From: Branchiostoma floridae
Lineage: Eukaryota > Chordata > Leptocardii > Amphioxiformes > Branchiostomatidae
Assembly: GCF_000003815.2 (NCBI RefSeq)
Contig: NC_049989.1
Span: 14,954,079-15,018,078 of the forward strand
Direction: 5' to 3'
DNA: 64,000 nucleotides
The position numbers and the translations under genes are program-made. Shown here in pieces: positions 34,001 to 42,057 of the stretch (positions within the stretch are counted from its first letter, which is position 1; each line of letters starts with the position of its first letter). Under the pieces are notes generated by a model. It did no database searches. It had not been told where the DNA came from and saw only the letters and a program-made list of their open reading frames with translations.

Positions 34001-37000
34001 ATTTTTAAGTCCTTTGTAGGTGTTAAATTGAGGGTGTAGCAGTGAGAAGTTGGGCCTACTACTATGAGTCCTAGCTGTCTGCTTTGAATGTGTTATAAAG
34101 GATCATTCTTGATGATATTTGAATGTGTGTCCGGTGGAATACCTGAATACCACAGACATGCATTATCTATATACACGCGTAAACGCTACCGATGCCAGTA
34201 CCGATAACATATTATTACTAACCTTCTAACAAAGATAACAAGTTTACTTGTGTGTCTATTCCAGGCTGCAGAGGAGGGATATAACTTTCTTCACTTTGAT
34301 GGATTTGACAGATTGCTGAAAGGTAGGCCTTTGCTTAACCATTAAAATTTTGTTTTTATTCAGCTAAAAATGCTGTATCACTATCAGTTGTATACATGTA
34401 TTCTTCTCAACAATGTATGCTAGCTATATATAGCAGAAGTAGTAGTATACATTTTTTTATTATACTGCTGCTGGGGTCCCTGACGTAGGAGTAGGCAGCA
34501 GTCGGCTAGTCTTCACACCCCGCTTCCATACGGCTCTAGATCTGTCCAGCGAGTTCACCCCTGTTTGACAGTACACCTTGATGTCCCTCCTAACACATTT
34601 CATCCAAGTTTTTCTTGGTGTACCACGGCCCCTGTTGCCTACTTTTTGTAGTTAACTTTTTAAGGAATGGTAAATTTGATATTTGTGATAGCTCACTGGT
34701 AAGATTCAAGACTTTCATGAACTGTATACAGTATTATAAGAATCACTAACCAAAGCTTGATACCTGAGTCTGTATAATAAGTTCCTGACTCTTGCCCCCC
34801 CCTCCCCCTTCCCAGTTAATCTACAGGAACCAGTGCTGGCGCCTGACGTGCTGTTCTGTAACACAGATTTACATGTCTGTAGTTTCTGACTCTGACTGTT
34901 GCCCCCCTCCCCCTTCCCAGGTATCTACAGGAACCAGTGCTGGCGCCTGACGTGCTGTTCTGTAATACAGATTTACATGTCTGTAGTTTCTGACTCTGAC
35001 TGTTGCCCCCCTCCCCCTTCCCAGGTAATCTACAGGAACCAGTGCTGGCGCCTGACGTGCTGTTCTGTAATACAGATTTACATGTCTGTAGTATCTGACT
35101 CTGAGTCTTGCCCCCCTCCCCCTGCAAGTATACCGAAGTCACGGGTTCCGCACAGGGCGCCCAGTGCGGAATACGTGGAGAAAATGGCGTCGGCACTCGG
35201 GGCCCAGTGCGGAAGAAACTTCCGCACAGGAATTCCAGTGCATACGCTACATCCTACATGTATAAGTGTTATGTACTTATGATGACCTCATGTCAACAGT
35301 GTGTCAGCTTCGTTCCCTTTTTCTAAATTTCACGAAGATAAACTGCCAAAATACATTAACGTTACAGCTCCCTTTGTCGTGTTTGAGTTGCAGACTACTT
35401 TCAATCAATCGTTCGCATGCATCATTGCGTGGCGGATACAGACAGTTTAGACAGTTCTACTTTGGTCACGAAAAAAATTAATGTCTAAATAAGAAAGATA
35501 ATTGATATGTACCGTTCTTTGAAAACCCGACACGGATATTTCCTCCCATACGCAGCTTTCTCAGGCTCAAGGTGAACGTTTTGTTACACTTCTTTTATAT
35601 ATGTGTACCACCTTTAACTGCCCGGAACTGTAAATAACGTAATGGAGGCTGGCTGTCAGCACTCAGTTTCAAGTGCGGAATAATTGTCGTCACTGGTTTT
35701 CCTGTGCGGAATGTTTGTCGTCACTCGTTTTCTAGTGCGGAATATTTGTCGTCACTCGTTTTCTAGTGCGGAAGGTAGTCTCAGCACTCGGTTTCTAGTG
35801 GTGAATCAGGGTTTTCAGTGCTGAAGTCGACTCACCGCTGGACACCTAGTGCGGACGTAACTTTGGCACTAGACTTCTAGTGCGGAAGGCCCTTTCCGCA
35901 CTAGACACCGAGTGCTGAGAGAGGAACCCGTGACTTCGGTAGTTTTGCCCTCCCCCTTCCCAGGTAACCTACAGGAACCAGTGCTGGCGCCTGACGTGCT
36001 GTTCTGTAATACAGATTTACATGTCTGTAGTTTCTGACTCTGACTGTTGTCCCCCTCCCCCTTCCCAGGTAATCTACAGGAACCAGTGCTGGCACCTGAC
36101 GTGCTGTTCTGTAACACAGATTTACATGTCTGTAGTTTTTGACTTTTGCCCCCCTCCCCTTTCCCAGGTAACCTACAAGAGCCAGTGCTGGCACCTGACG
36201 TGCTGTTCTGTAACACAGATTTACATGTCTGTAGTTCCTGACTCTTGCCCCCCTCCCCCTTCCCAGGTAACCTACAGGAACCAGTGCTGGCACCTGACGT
36301 GCAGTTCTGTAACACGTCACAGTTCATCCACCAGGAGTTCCAACAGTCCGACACGCTCAATGATGTCCTAGTCAGGTCAGTAACAATCCCTCAAGTCACG
36401 GTGGTCACGTTGCTAGGGTATTATCCGCGTTGCCAGGCCAAAGTGCTCCGCCCACAAGCGGGCCCGCGCGAGCCGTGGCGGTGTGAAAAAAAACAACACA
36501 AATTTCATCCAACATAACGCGGGATATAATTATCACATCAGGAAAAAAATATATGCACACGAAAATTACATTAGTTCGCCTTCAAAATATCTCAATTATT
36601 TGGGATGACCCTGTGCAAAACGCTTCAAATCGCCCGCTGTTCCATGTGCGTTTTGGAGGTCGTTTTGGGTCACTGAACTTTGAACTTTGAATTTAATGCT
36701 CTATTTTACGCACCAGGCAAAGCTTTGACCTATGCTTTAGACTTTAGGACCTCTAAGAATATTTCACCTTATGCAGTTTTAAGTGTCTACGACATTTTAG
36801 CTAATTTTGTCACATTTTCACTACGTTTTGTCCCATAGTTCCACAGCGATGGAAGAGAATCGATTGATTTTTCTCCAAGATGGCGGCGATAGTTTTTTCT
36901 TCACGATGGAGTTTTTTTGGTCAGCTTAAGTGTTAACTACCGGTAGATATGGCTCAAATACGAATTGTACGTTTTGTTCAGATTTTCACGTGGAAGAATG

Positions 37001-40000
37001 GCTATGCTCTTGACTTATAATTAGGTTGTCGGCGAACATCAGAGCGGTTTGTTCTTGCCTCCGTACGTTCTTACAACAACAACTTACCTGGGGCGGCAGT
37101 GATATGGAAATGAGCTGGCGTGGCCCAATTGTTGTCGTCCCGGGCGCGAAATTTGAGAGAGAATTGGCTGTAGCAAATTATTTGTACAGTTTGTTGTGTC
37201 TGCAAGAAGCTACCATTAATTCTACAAGATCTTTAGTGCACTTTCGCAGCTGCACTTTCTCCCATAGTTAAGATTATTTTAGAAATTTTGAACGAGGTCC
37301 CAAATAGTAAAATGGCGTCTTTTCGACTTTTGTAAACAAAAGAGAAAACCGGTTTCATCCGGTTCCGCTGTCAGGTAACAACACTACATATCTGACCCCT
37401 ACTTCACAAAAGTTTGATCTACTACTGTGCTTCTTTGATAGTTAAGTCTAAATCTTTTTCTTTGTAGTAATGAACCGTTTTCATTTTTCTACCAAGGGTG
37501 CCAAAAGTTGAGTTTTTTCGTCTAGTGTATGCAAGCCGATAGCACATCAAACGCTTGGGTGTGTAATGTTACAAAGCTTAGTGAATTGCGAACTGCAGAT
37601 TCTGTTACAAAATTCACGGGAATATAAAATTGTTTCTACAAATAGCGGAGAACGAAGTTTTTTCTTCATTTTTTTTAGTTATTTTGTAGGACAGGACTAG
37701 ACACGCCGGTTCGTGAATCTTGATTTGAAGACGCACTTTGTCGTGAGGTCAGTGTGCATTGCGTTCTCCGTGTGCGGTAAGCTTCCGTGCAAATGTTCAA
37801 AATATGAATTTCACTTCACCAAGAAACTAAACTGGTGTTCTGTAGTTCAATTGTGTGTGTGTGTATGTCTATGTGTGCGTGTGGAGTGAGAGAGAGAGAG
37901 AGGGAGAGAATATTAGACTTCTGTAGGAAAGGCCGGGTTGTGTTTATATTACGGGCGGGCGGGCTCTACGCCGCCCCCGTTGAATCTTGCAGCTGCGCCC
38001 GGCAATGACGATGGCACGGTAAGTTGGGTGAATTTTCATGGTGTTGCGGTTGCTATGCTTTCGTCCGTGTTACCATGCGTTTTATTACTACTTCAAATCC
38101 ATTCTATAGTATAAGGTATAATTTACACAAAGAAAATTGCGGGGCAAAGGACGCCAGTTTGAAGTTTACCATGTAATGTAATGCCCAGCGTATTACCGAT
38201 ATCAATACATTCGCCACGTCAAGCGCTGGTATGGACCTAGTTCATTTACAGAATGACGAGAATATAAGGAGTTTGTTATTTGAGAGAACACGTTTATCAA
38301 AAAACGTAGGTTGCAATTATTGTCTTATATTTAAATTGAGTCGTTGTGTATACAGGACAGGAACAGACACGCCGGGACTTTGGTCAAAGACGCAATATAT
38401 CAAGGGGTTCGTTACGTTTGGGTCTAAGTATACTAGTATGGTGAGCTTTCATGTTCTAGATATAGATACTCATCTTCGCCGAAAACTACTGGATTTCTAT
38501 CACTCAACTTTTTGTATGTGTGTGTGTGTGTAAAAAAGGCACGGATAATTTTCCGGGTTGACTCTGTAAACGACGCCCACTGCTCCGTCCCAAGCGGTGA
38601 CCCTGGAGTGACGGTAACTCCTTCGATCTTTGCTCACCTTAGGTTTAGTTTAAGCATGTTGGGTAATATATATAGACAAATATATAGCTCAGAAAGAATT
38701 AAAACGGTGGTTTCAATGCCGAGCTCCAGCGTGAGAATGACCGACAGAAAAGCTCAGGTATTGTTAACTTGGTAAGTGGAGAACAATGGGGGCGGAGAAA
38801 AGACGCGCATATCAAAGGAGCAAGTTCGCGTCAAAAAATAGCTCCACTTGGAGCGACCAAAACAAATGTAATCCCCGCCTACAACGGCGTAAACCAATCA
38901 GCTATTGTTACCAGTAGTGAAATGGATGATTGACATTGATTTCCTCATCCATATGCATGATTTGCGAGTGAGGATTTTTGAGGGCCTTTTTGACCACCGT
39001 GAAGTACTGTAAGAAAAAAGTATGCTTGTTTTTTTTACCTGTATTTTGTCAAGAGGTAAAGCTAGGATAATGTTTCTGATTTATATATTTACCTTCACAA
39101 AAGGGAAACATTGTTTTGTCTGTGTTTCTTCCTCTCCTCCCTCCTCTTCTTTCTGTCCGTTTCAAACAAATAAGGCCAAGGACCGGTGGGTTGGTTACTT
39201 ACTGGTTAATTAGAAGACACCCTGTAATGTATGGTTACACAATGTAGCAGGTGGCAGGACAGAGCTAGAGGGGTCATGTGGCACGGAGCAGCGAACCAGC
39301 CGGAAATCTCCCGTTCTAGACCCCTGACACAAAGAGAAAAATTGACAACAACACTAAAGAAGCTCATAGAAACAGAAACAAATCTAGAGGGACACAAACT
39401 TCTTTCTAGATCTGTTATGAATAACAAACAGCTCCATCTCACAAGAAGATGACTAATGATGATGATTGTGTCCCATGGGAGGGGGGCATCATTCCTATCA
39501 GGGGAGTCACAAACTTCCCTCCTCATCTTCATGTTACAAAAACCAGGACAACTTGTGACTAGGCTTAAAAGGTTTTAGATTCAGCGCAATAAATCTATAT
39601 TTGAAACATAATCGTTAAAAAGAGGATAAACATTGAACAGTTAACCTGTCCTGTGATTTGTTTATTCTGACTTTAAATTAGCAATATTATGATGTGGATA
39701 TGATTTTAAGTTGTGGTGCATTTTTGTAGTAAGTAGTGTTAATAACTTTGCAACTTGAGCTTGTAGACTCAAACTTGACCTTCAAAATGTGCTTTTTCAT
39801 AAGACTTACAACCAAATGATATAATCTAAAGTTGTGACTCCCTTGGCTTGGAGTAAGCCTAGCTTTGGTAACTTAGTACTTTGTTTCAATCATTAAATAT
39901 AGGGTCATCTTGAGGACACTTATAGTTACATCTTACATCTTATATGTATCTTTGAATTCATATTTTGTTAAAGACTGCTTGAGTAAAAGTAGAAGTTGAC

Positions 40001-42057
40001 ATTGCTTCAACCAACATTATATTCTCAAAGACATCTTAATAGAAAGGTTGGGAGGCTTTGCACATCTGGCATAAAAAGAGTTCTTGTTAAGTCACGTTTA
40101 TTTTGCCATTTGCCTGAACCACTGTCCTTAGATTACCCATCTTTGTGATTAGCTTCTCCAGGTTCTGCTACTAAATTGTAAATGCCAGATTACTTCTAAG
40201 CTCGTTAATTTGAAGGGATCCAGGTCCTAGTTGTCAAGTTGGTGTTTGGATCCCGCAATTAAAATGGACGTTGTATTTTCCGTGTGATGTTCAGCATGCA
40301 TGTGAGCGTACGTCTGTGCAATGTCGCACATGTTGGCTGTCGAAAATCCTCTCTTCACTGTTAATGTCAGTGGCGACGTCCCAATAAATTTACATTGCCA
40401 CACAGACTACCGTTCAATCGAAAATCTGAACAGGATGTCCTAATCAGTACGACTAAGCCAGCTTGGATACCACTTTATATTCTCGTTGAAATTGGAGCGA
40501 TTCGGCGAGGGATCATTTTCCGATCGGGATGCGTGTGCCGTGTCTGCCGGCCTCGTTGTAACGACGGGCAGCCGTGTAACCGCATTAATTGAAATCCACA
40601 AGGACGTAATTATGACCTTCCCCGGCATCAAACACCCTTGAAACGTAACCAGATGCGTCCCCTAGGGAGAACAGGAGGCGCGGTGTTTTAACAAACGTTA
40701 TCTGATTTCCCGTCGTTAAAAGATTCACCCGCGTGGAAGATAATCGTTAGTACGACAATGATAGCGGTCCACAAAACACAGGAAATCTGTCGCCCTTTTA
40801 GCGACAATTGCGGCGTCGTTCCTAAAATATGCGTGACGTCCCTCAAAATCCCCTGCCAAAACATCAATGAGCTTTACAGTATCAGAATTACCTGGAGGAA
40901 GTATTAGGTCTAGACTTTGTAAGCTGGGATTGTCATAGCAGTCAATATAACACTCCCTACAGACATTGTTTTGTCCTATTGTCTGTATTTCCCTGCTGGG
41001 GTTGCTACCAATGATAACGTACTGTATGTCACCAGGCTTACACTAGAGTGTATAGTTTACAATGGTTCATCCCATAGGTGATCGTCCATTGTGTTCCGCT
41101 CATAATCCCCGTTATGGTGTTGTGCGTCGGGTTGATAACCACTTGTCGTGCTACAGGTCAGGTAAAAATAAAGCGATTATCCTCAACTGAAGTGAAACAT
41201 TATACTTTTTCATGTTACTAATAGTGGAAGTGTATCATGGCTTTGCAACAACTCATGTTTTCAGCCACGCACACTGGGTCACCCTATACTCGTGATAAGT
41301 GTGCTGGGTTCTTTTACATGCAGAGGTTTTATGACTGGAGCTTCTCCATTCATGGGGCTGCCTGCTTTACGTCCACATCCAAAGGTTGAATGTAACCCCA
41401 AAACCTCCAAGTAGGGCTCAAACCTCCAGAACTTGATCTATTATTGCATAACAGCAGGGTTGCTTGCACAGACCATGGGTCATAGTTCAAAATTTGAGTA
41501 AAGGAATGAATTAAGTAATCAATTAATTGATCAATTGATCAAAATATGTTGATGAATAAAACATGAATGATGTGTTATGATAACCATTCATTCATCCATG
41601 ATAAAAAGTATGCCACAGCCACAGGGTCAATTGCATACTTTTAAGGAAGACTGGACTGATAACAACATCACTTCCAACACCCAAATCCGTATTTGAATTT
41701 TCGACAGTGGGACACTCAGTGCACTCAAAGTTTGTTCAAATTAGTCCATTCAAGCCCGTATGATACAAGCAGAAGCCGTAATGTGATATCCCAAATTGTC
41801 ATCCGTATCAAATGTTATCATGACCAGGTTATGATATAAAAGACGTTACAACTATATCATTGTTGTTCCATTGTTACAGAAGCCAGTCTGCAGGCGTGTA
41901 CGGGAGCCGAAGTCTGTCTCAGGAGACGTTCTTCCAGCTGCGAGGCCTGGGGAGGGGGGGTCAGCAGGGGGTACCCTCCCCGCATGACCCCCTCTTCAAC
42001 CTGGAGAACAGGGCACGGAAGAAACTCCTTAAGGACCATCACATCACTTTCTTCTAA
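20088..42057 (+). CDS. HPS4: HPS4, BLOC-3 complex subunit (complete, 11 coding exons)
   Basis: With HPS1 this protein forms BLOC-3, the exchange factor for Rab32/Rab38 in biogenesis of lysosome-related organelles. Coding exons are 20088-20183, 20944-21087, 22307-22414, 22978-23112, 24261-24425, 24869-24893, 25382-27372, 27503-27577, 34265-34322, 36267-36375 and 41880-42057. They sum to 3084 bases (1027 residues), all in phase. Segments alignable to human HPS4 include PFFVYD..VEEGD and CGQLMGMVRC (residues 1-52, first longin domain), RASHILQSCQRKPGVLAGCL (about 168-187), YNFLHFDGFDRLL near 920, and the C-terminus ARKKLLKDHHITFF. Human HPS4 is about 700 residues; the extra length is the low-complexity insert of exon 7. 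AATAAA signals are at 43386 and 43694. Identity is very likely; transcript ends are inferred. Confidence 0.93.
20944..21087 (+). CDS. HPS4: HPS4 coding exon 2
   Basis: 48 residues between TTTTCAG and GTACAG: TPLNSQCALCGQLMGMVRCL, then KCKIAVRHTGRFTL. The LCGQ..G.VRC motif is the conserved core of the first longin domain of HPS4. Confidence 0.93.
21162..21343. mobile_element. MITE with TACAGTCAAACCTG / CAGGTTTGACTGTA ends
   Basis: 182 bp. The ends are mirrored and TA-flanked, with GTGGCCACCTGTCTATAGTG-type repeats inside. It is the likely parent of the 54-bp array at 11885-12230. Confidence 0.75.
21378..21808. mobile_element. Dispersed element, GGAAACATATTGTTTTTTCT family, copy 1
   Basis: Starts TTTACCTTCCCAGATGGGAA and ends CCATGTGAAGGTAAA, so the ends are mirrored. 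CAAACAAATAAGTTCAA and GTAGCAAGTGGCAGGACAGA are shared with 24505-24780 and 39085-39275. Confidence 0.6.
21840..22185. mobile_element. hAT-like MITE with intact 8-bp target duplication, copy 2
   Basis: Same family as 13240-13565 in opposite orientation: CAGGGCTCTAGCCAGC at the left and CACTGGCTAGAGCCCTG at the right. CCTTACTA is duplicated at 21832-21839 and 22186-22193. 346 bp. Confidence 0.85.
22307..22414 (+). CDS. HPS4: HPS4 coding exon 3
   Basis: 36 residues, ALGASADLPNAAVLKQMDSL then YRIFAFYHGSLDAVFK, between CTATCAG and GTAAAA. Aligns with [20 protein letters not shown] and GFFNFYNGP of human HPS4. Confidence 0.92.
22978..23112 (+). CDS. HPS4: HPS4 coding exon 4
   Basis: 45 residues from RCGEEKQPFLLAMERIWECY to DVIPSVPLPK, between TTTCTGCAG and GTGAGA, phase 0 on both sides. 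Confidence 0.9.
23140..23610 (-). mobile_element. Composite tRNA-derived SINE
   Basis: On the minus strand it begins GGGCCGCGTAGCACAGTGGT (A-box-like) and has the shared module CCCTTGGGAAAGGCACTTTT. It then runs through GGAGAGCCATACCCCATGCA into CACATGTGCGATGGTGCGGT. The last part recurs at 52465-52530. Confidence 0.55.
23991..24150. mobile_element. Fold-back MITE (TTTCGCGGTGGTTTAA family)
   Basis: Starts TACTGTAAATTCAGAAACTT, carries ACCGCGAACTTAAAACC, and ends with a degraded ATTTGTAAATGCA. Confidence 0.55.
24261..24425 (+). CDS. HPS4: HPS4 coding exon 5
   Basis: 55 residues between CCTGTAG and GTAAGA. RASHILQSCQRKPGVLAGCL and TQLSPELTSRLLLIKA align closely with [20 protein letters not shown] and TQLPPSLTAKVLL of human HPS4. 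Confidence 0.94.
24505..24780. mobile_element. Dispersed element, GGAAACATACTGTTTCTACT family, copy 2
   Basis: Shares CAAACAAATAAGTTCAA, GTAGCAAGTGGCAGGACAGA and GGACCATGTGAAGGTAAAT with 21378-21808. Confidence 0.6.
24869..24893 (+). CDS. HPS4: HPS4 coding exon 6 (25-nt microexon)
   Basis: HPANEVET plus one base, between TCTATACAG and GTACGT. The phase-1 donor fits the phase of exon 7, which completes Asp (G|AC). Confidence 0.75.
25382..27372 (+). CDS. HPS4: HPS4 coding exon 7 (1991 nt, low-complexity region)
   Basis: Opens with DFSLPFGVRILSVYLTKKE, matching the human segment (NVQIIPVFVTKEE) that ends the conserved N-terminal half. It then encodes about 600 residues rich in Ser, Asp, Glu, Asn and Thr with no cysteine pattern or domain. 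It closes with GLYIQGHSHMVLLMLIERNC and NDLPTMQGL, the start of the third longin domain (human NLYTHCVKGLVLSLLAEEP). The donor is GTACGT. An exon this long is exceptional for this gene but is open throughout. Confidence 0.92.
27503..27577 (+). CDS. HPS4: HPS4 coding exon 8
   Basis: 25 residues, WKTSVTQMGDLEGQLKEVVF then STNSG, between GCCTGTAG and GTACGT. Corresponds to YHSSLASLNGLEVHLKETL. Confidence 0.92.
27727..28110. repeat. (TG)n-based minisatellite
   Basis: Long GT runs alternate with TACTGAGGGGG-type spacers, with a pure (GT)n tract near 28062-28096. ORFs here on either strand are low-complexity artefacts. Confidence 0.85.
28759..30400 (-). pseudogene. TRIM/NHL-repeat gene remnant, antisense in HPS4 intron 8
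   Basis: On the minus strand, 30025-29393 encodes a segment ending in a first NHL blade (FKTPTDIAVWKDRVFVADTG). Then 29430-28759 encodes several more, such as DPQGLAVQSDGRVVVADAGK, FVCVDKEDNIIVTDHVNSRV and NRPCGVAVTEDGHVFVADAG, with a TGA stop. NHL blades form a beta-propeller, as in TRIM2/3/71-like E3 ligases. The two frames differ by one base at a GGGG run near 29406. Further frame breaks lie near 30030 and 30240, where coiled-coil-like sequence (ADLQTLLQKSKGTTEGLKKT) continues upstream. No RING or B-box was found. There are no introns and at least three frame breaks, so I read it as a decayed (possibly retrocopied) gene. One frameshift alone could be a sequencing error. Confidence 0.65.
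30650..30790. repeat. C-rich AATAAACNGAC repeat
   Basis: AATAAACATGCCCC, AATAAACGGACACC and AATAAACAGACCCCCC recur within 100 bases, separated by C-rich runs. Probably a degenerate transposon end. Confidence 0.35.
31780..31840. promoter_or_regulatory. GC-rich palindrome with NRF1-like half sites
   Basis: GCACGCGCAGTAGA (31802-31815) and TCTACTGCGCGTGC (31823-31836) are a perfect 14-bp inverted repeat around a 7-base loop. Each arm contains a TGCGC/GCGCA NRF1-like half site. An inverted CCAAT (GATTGGCC) lies just upstream. It may be a cryptic promoter or a transposon core. Confidence 0.4.
32695..33810. repeat. Large dispersed repeat, forward copy
   Basis: Begins ACCTCCATGAAAAAATGGAG with (TG)n, then GATGATATTTGGTATGTAGG, GGGCCCCCT and TGCATAATTAATGAGGA repeats, and closes at ATTTTCATGGAGGTATGAGG. 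Inner modules recur at least twice in tandem. Other copies: 14880-15240, 45540-46620, 48215-48400 and 62090-62275. No ORF. Confidence 0.7.
34265..34322 (+). CDS. HPS4: HPS4 coding exon 9
   Basis: AAEEGYNFLHFDGFDRLLK plus one base, between CTATTCCAG and GTAGGC, after a 6.7-kb intron. Corresponds to STYNFTHYDRIQSLL. Confidence 0.92.
34795..35125 (+). repeat. Tandem partial copies of HPS4 exon 10 and its acceptor, block A
   Basis: Copies start after CCCAG at 34816, 34921 and 35025 (period 104-105), with a fourth polypyrimidine stub to 35125. Each has the acceptor tract CCCCCTCCCCCTTCCCAG and CTACAGGAACCAGTGCTGGC. Each leaves the true exon after CTGTTCTGTAA and continues into ACATGTCTGTAGT, which brings an in-frame TGA. 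They cannot encode the normal exon. Confidence 0.85.
35131..35941. mobile_element. TIR transposon splitting the exon-10 array
   Basis: TACCGAAGTCACGGGTTCC (35131-35149) is exactly mirrored by GGAACCCGTGACTTCGGTA (35923-35941). The outer TA on both sides may be the target duplication. About 811 bp, no transposase. Subterminal AGTGCGGAA and TCGTCACTCGTTTTCTAGTG repeats are frequent and may be transposase binding sites. Confidence 0.75.
35942..36266 (+). repeat. Tandem partial copies of HPS4 exon 10 and its acceptor, block B
   Basis: Copies start after CCCAG at 35964, 36069 and 36168 (periods 105, 99 and then 99 to the true exon at 36267). All three read CAG|GTAAYC at the junction. Each lacks the 3' half of the exon. 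Confidence 0.85.
36267..36375 (+). CDS. HPS4: HPS4 coding exon 10
   Basis: Encodes (G)NLQEPVLAPDVQFCNTSQ then FIHQEFQQSDTLNDVLV(R) between CCTTCCCAG and GTCAGT. Phases match exons 9 and 11. It starts GTAACC, so the acceptor junction reads CAG|GTAAC. It is the last and only full-length member of a tandem array of partial copies upstream. Confidence 0.9.
38775..38985. promoter_or_regulatory. Candidate regulatory module: GC boxes, CCAAT and TALE site
   Basis: GGGGCGGAG and CCCCGCC flank a cluster with CCAAT at 38894-38898 and TGATTGACA at 38927-38935, close to the PBX/PREP decamer TGATTGACAG. ATATGCATGATTTGCG follows. Function is inferred from motifs only. Confidence 0.35.
39085..39275. mobile_element. 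Dispersed element, GGAAACATTG family, copy 3 (truncated)
   Basis: TTTACCTTCACAAAAGGGAA at the left, then CAAACAAATAAGG and GTAGCAGGTGGCAGGACAGA, as at 21378-21808. The right end is missing. Confidence 0.6.
41880..42057 (+). CDS. HPS4: HPS4 coding exon 11 and stop
   Basis: After TTGTTACAG it encodes (R)SQSAGVYGSRSLSQETFF, then QLRGLGRGG, and ends FNLENRARKKLLKDHHITFF, stop TAA. The tail matches the human C-terminus (LSGKAKQKLLKHGVNLL). Confidence 0.93.

Larger units (their letters stand above)
27578..34264. other. HPS4 intron 8 (6.7 kb) with nested features
   Basis: Holds a TG-rich minisatellite, an antisense TRIM/NHL pseudogene, a GC-rich hairpin block (31680-31870) and a dispersed repeat (32695-33810). 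30860-31370 is AT-rich with nothing recognised. Confidence 0.6.
36376..41879. other. HPS4 intron 10 (5.5 kb)
   Basis: Comparatively repeat-poor and CpG-containing, unlike the other introns. It holds a YY1 motif (36876-36887), a possible cryptic first exon ending at 38018, a CCAAT/TALE cluster (38775-38985), one dispersed element (39085-39275) and a CpG-rich unique block (40230-40870). No exon with protein homology was seen. Confidence 0.5.

Noticed and set aside
34816-36517. Several ORFs of 90-163 residues on both strands around the exon-10 array
   Set aside because: They are products of the 99-105-base duplications; only the plus-strand frame of 36267-36375 matches HPS4.
39231-39452. 73-residue ORF with a Lys/Thr/Leu-rich helix-like segment
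   Set aside because: Starts inside a dispersed element and has no recognisable family or splice partner; left unassigned.
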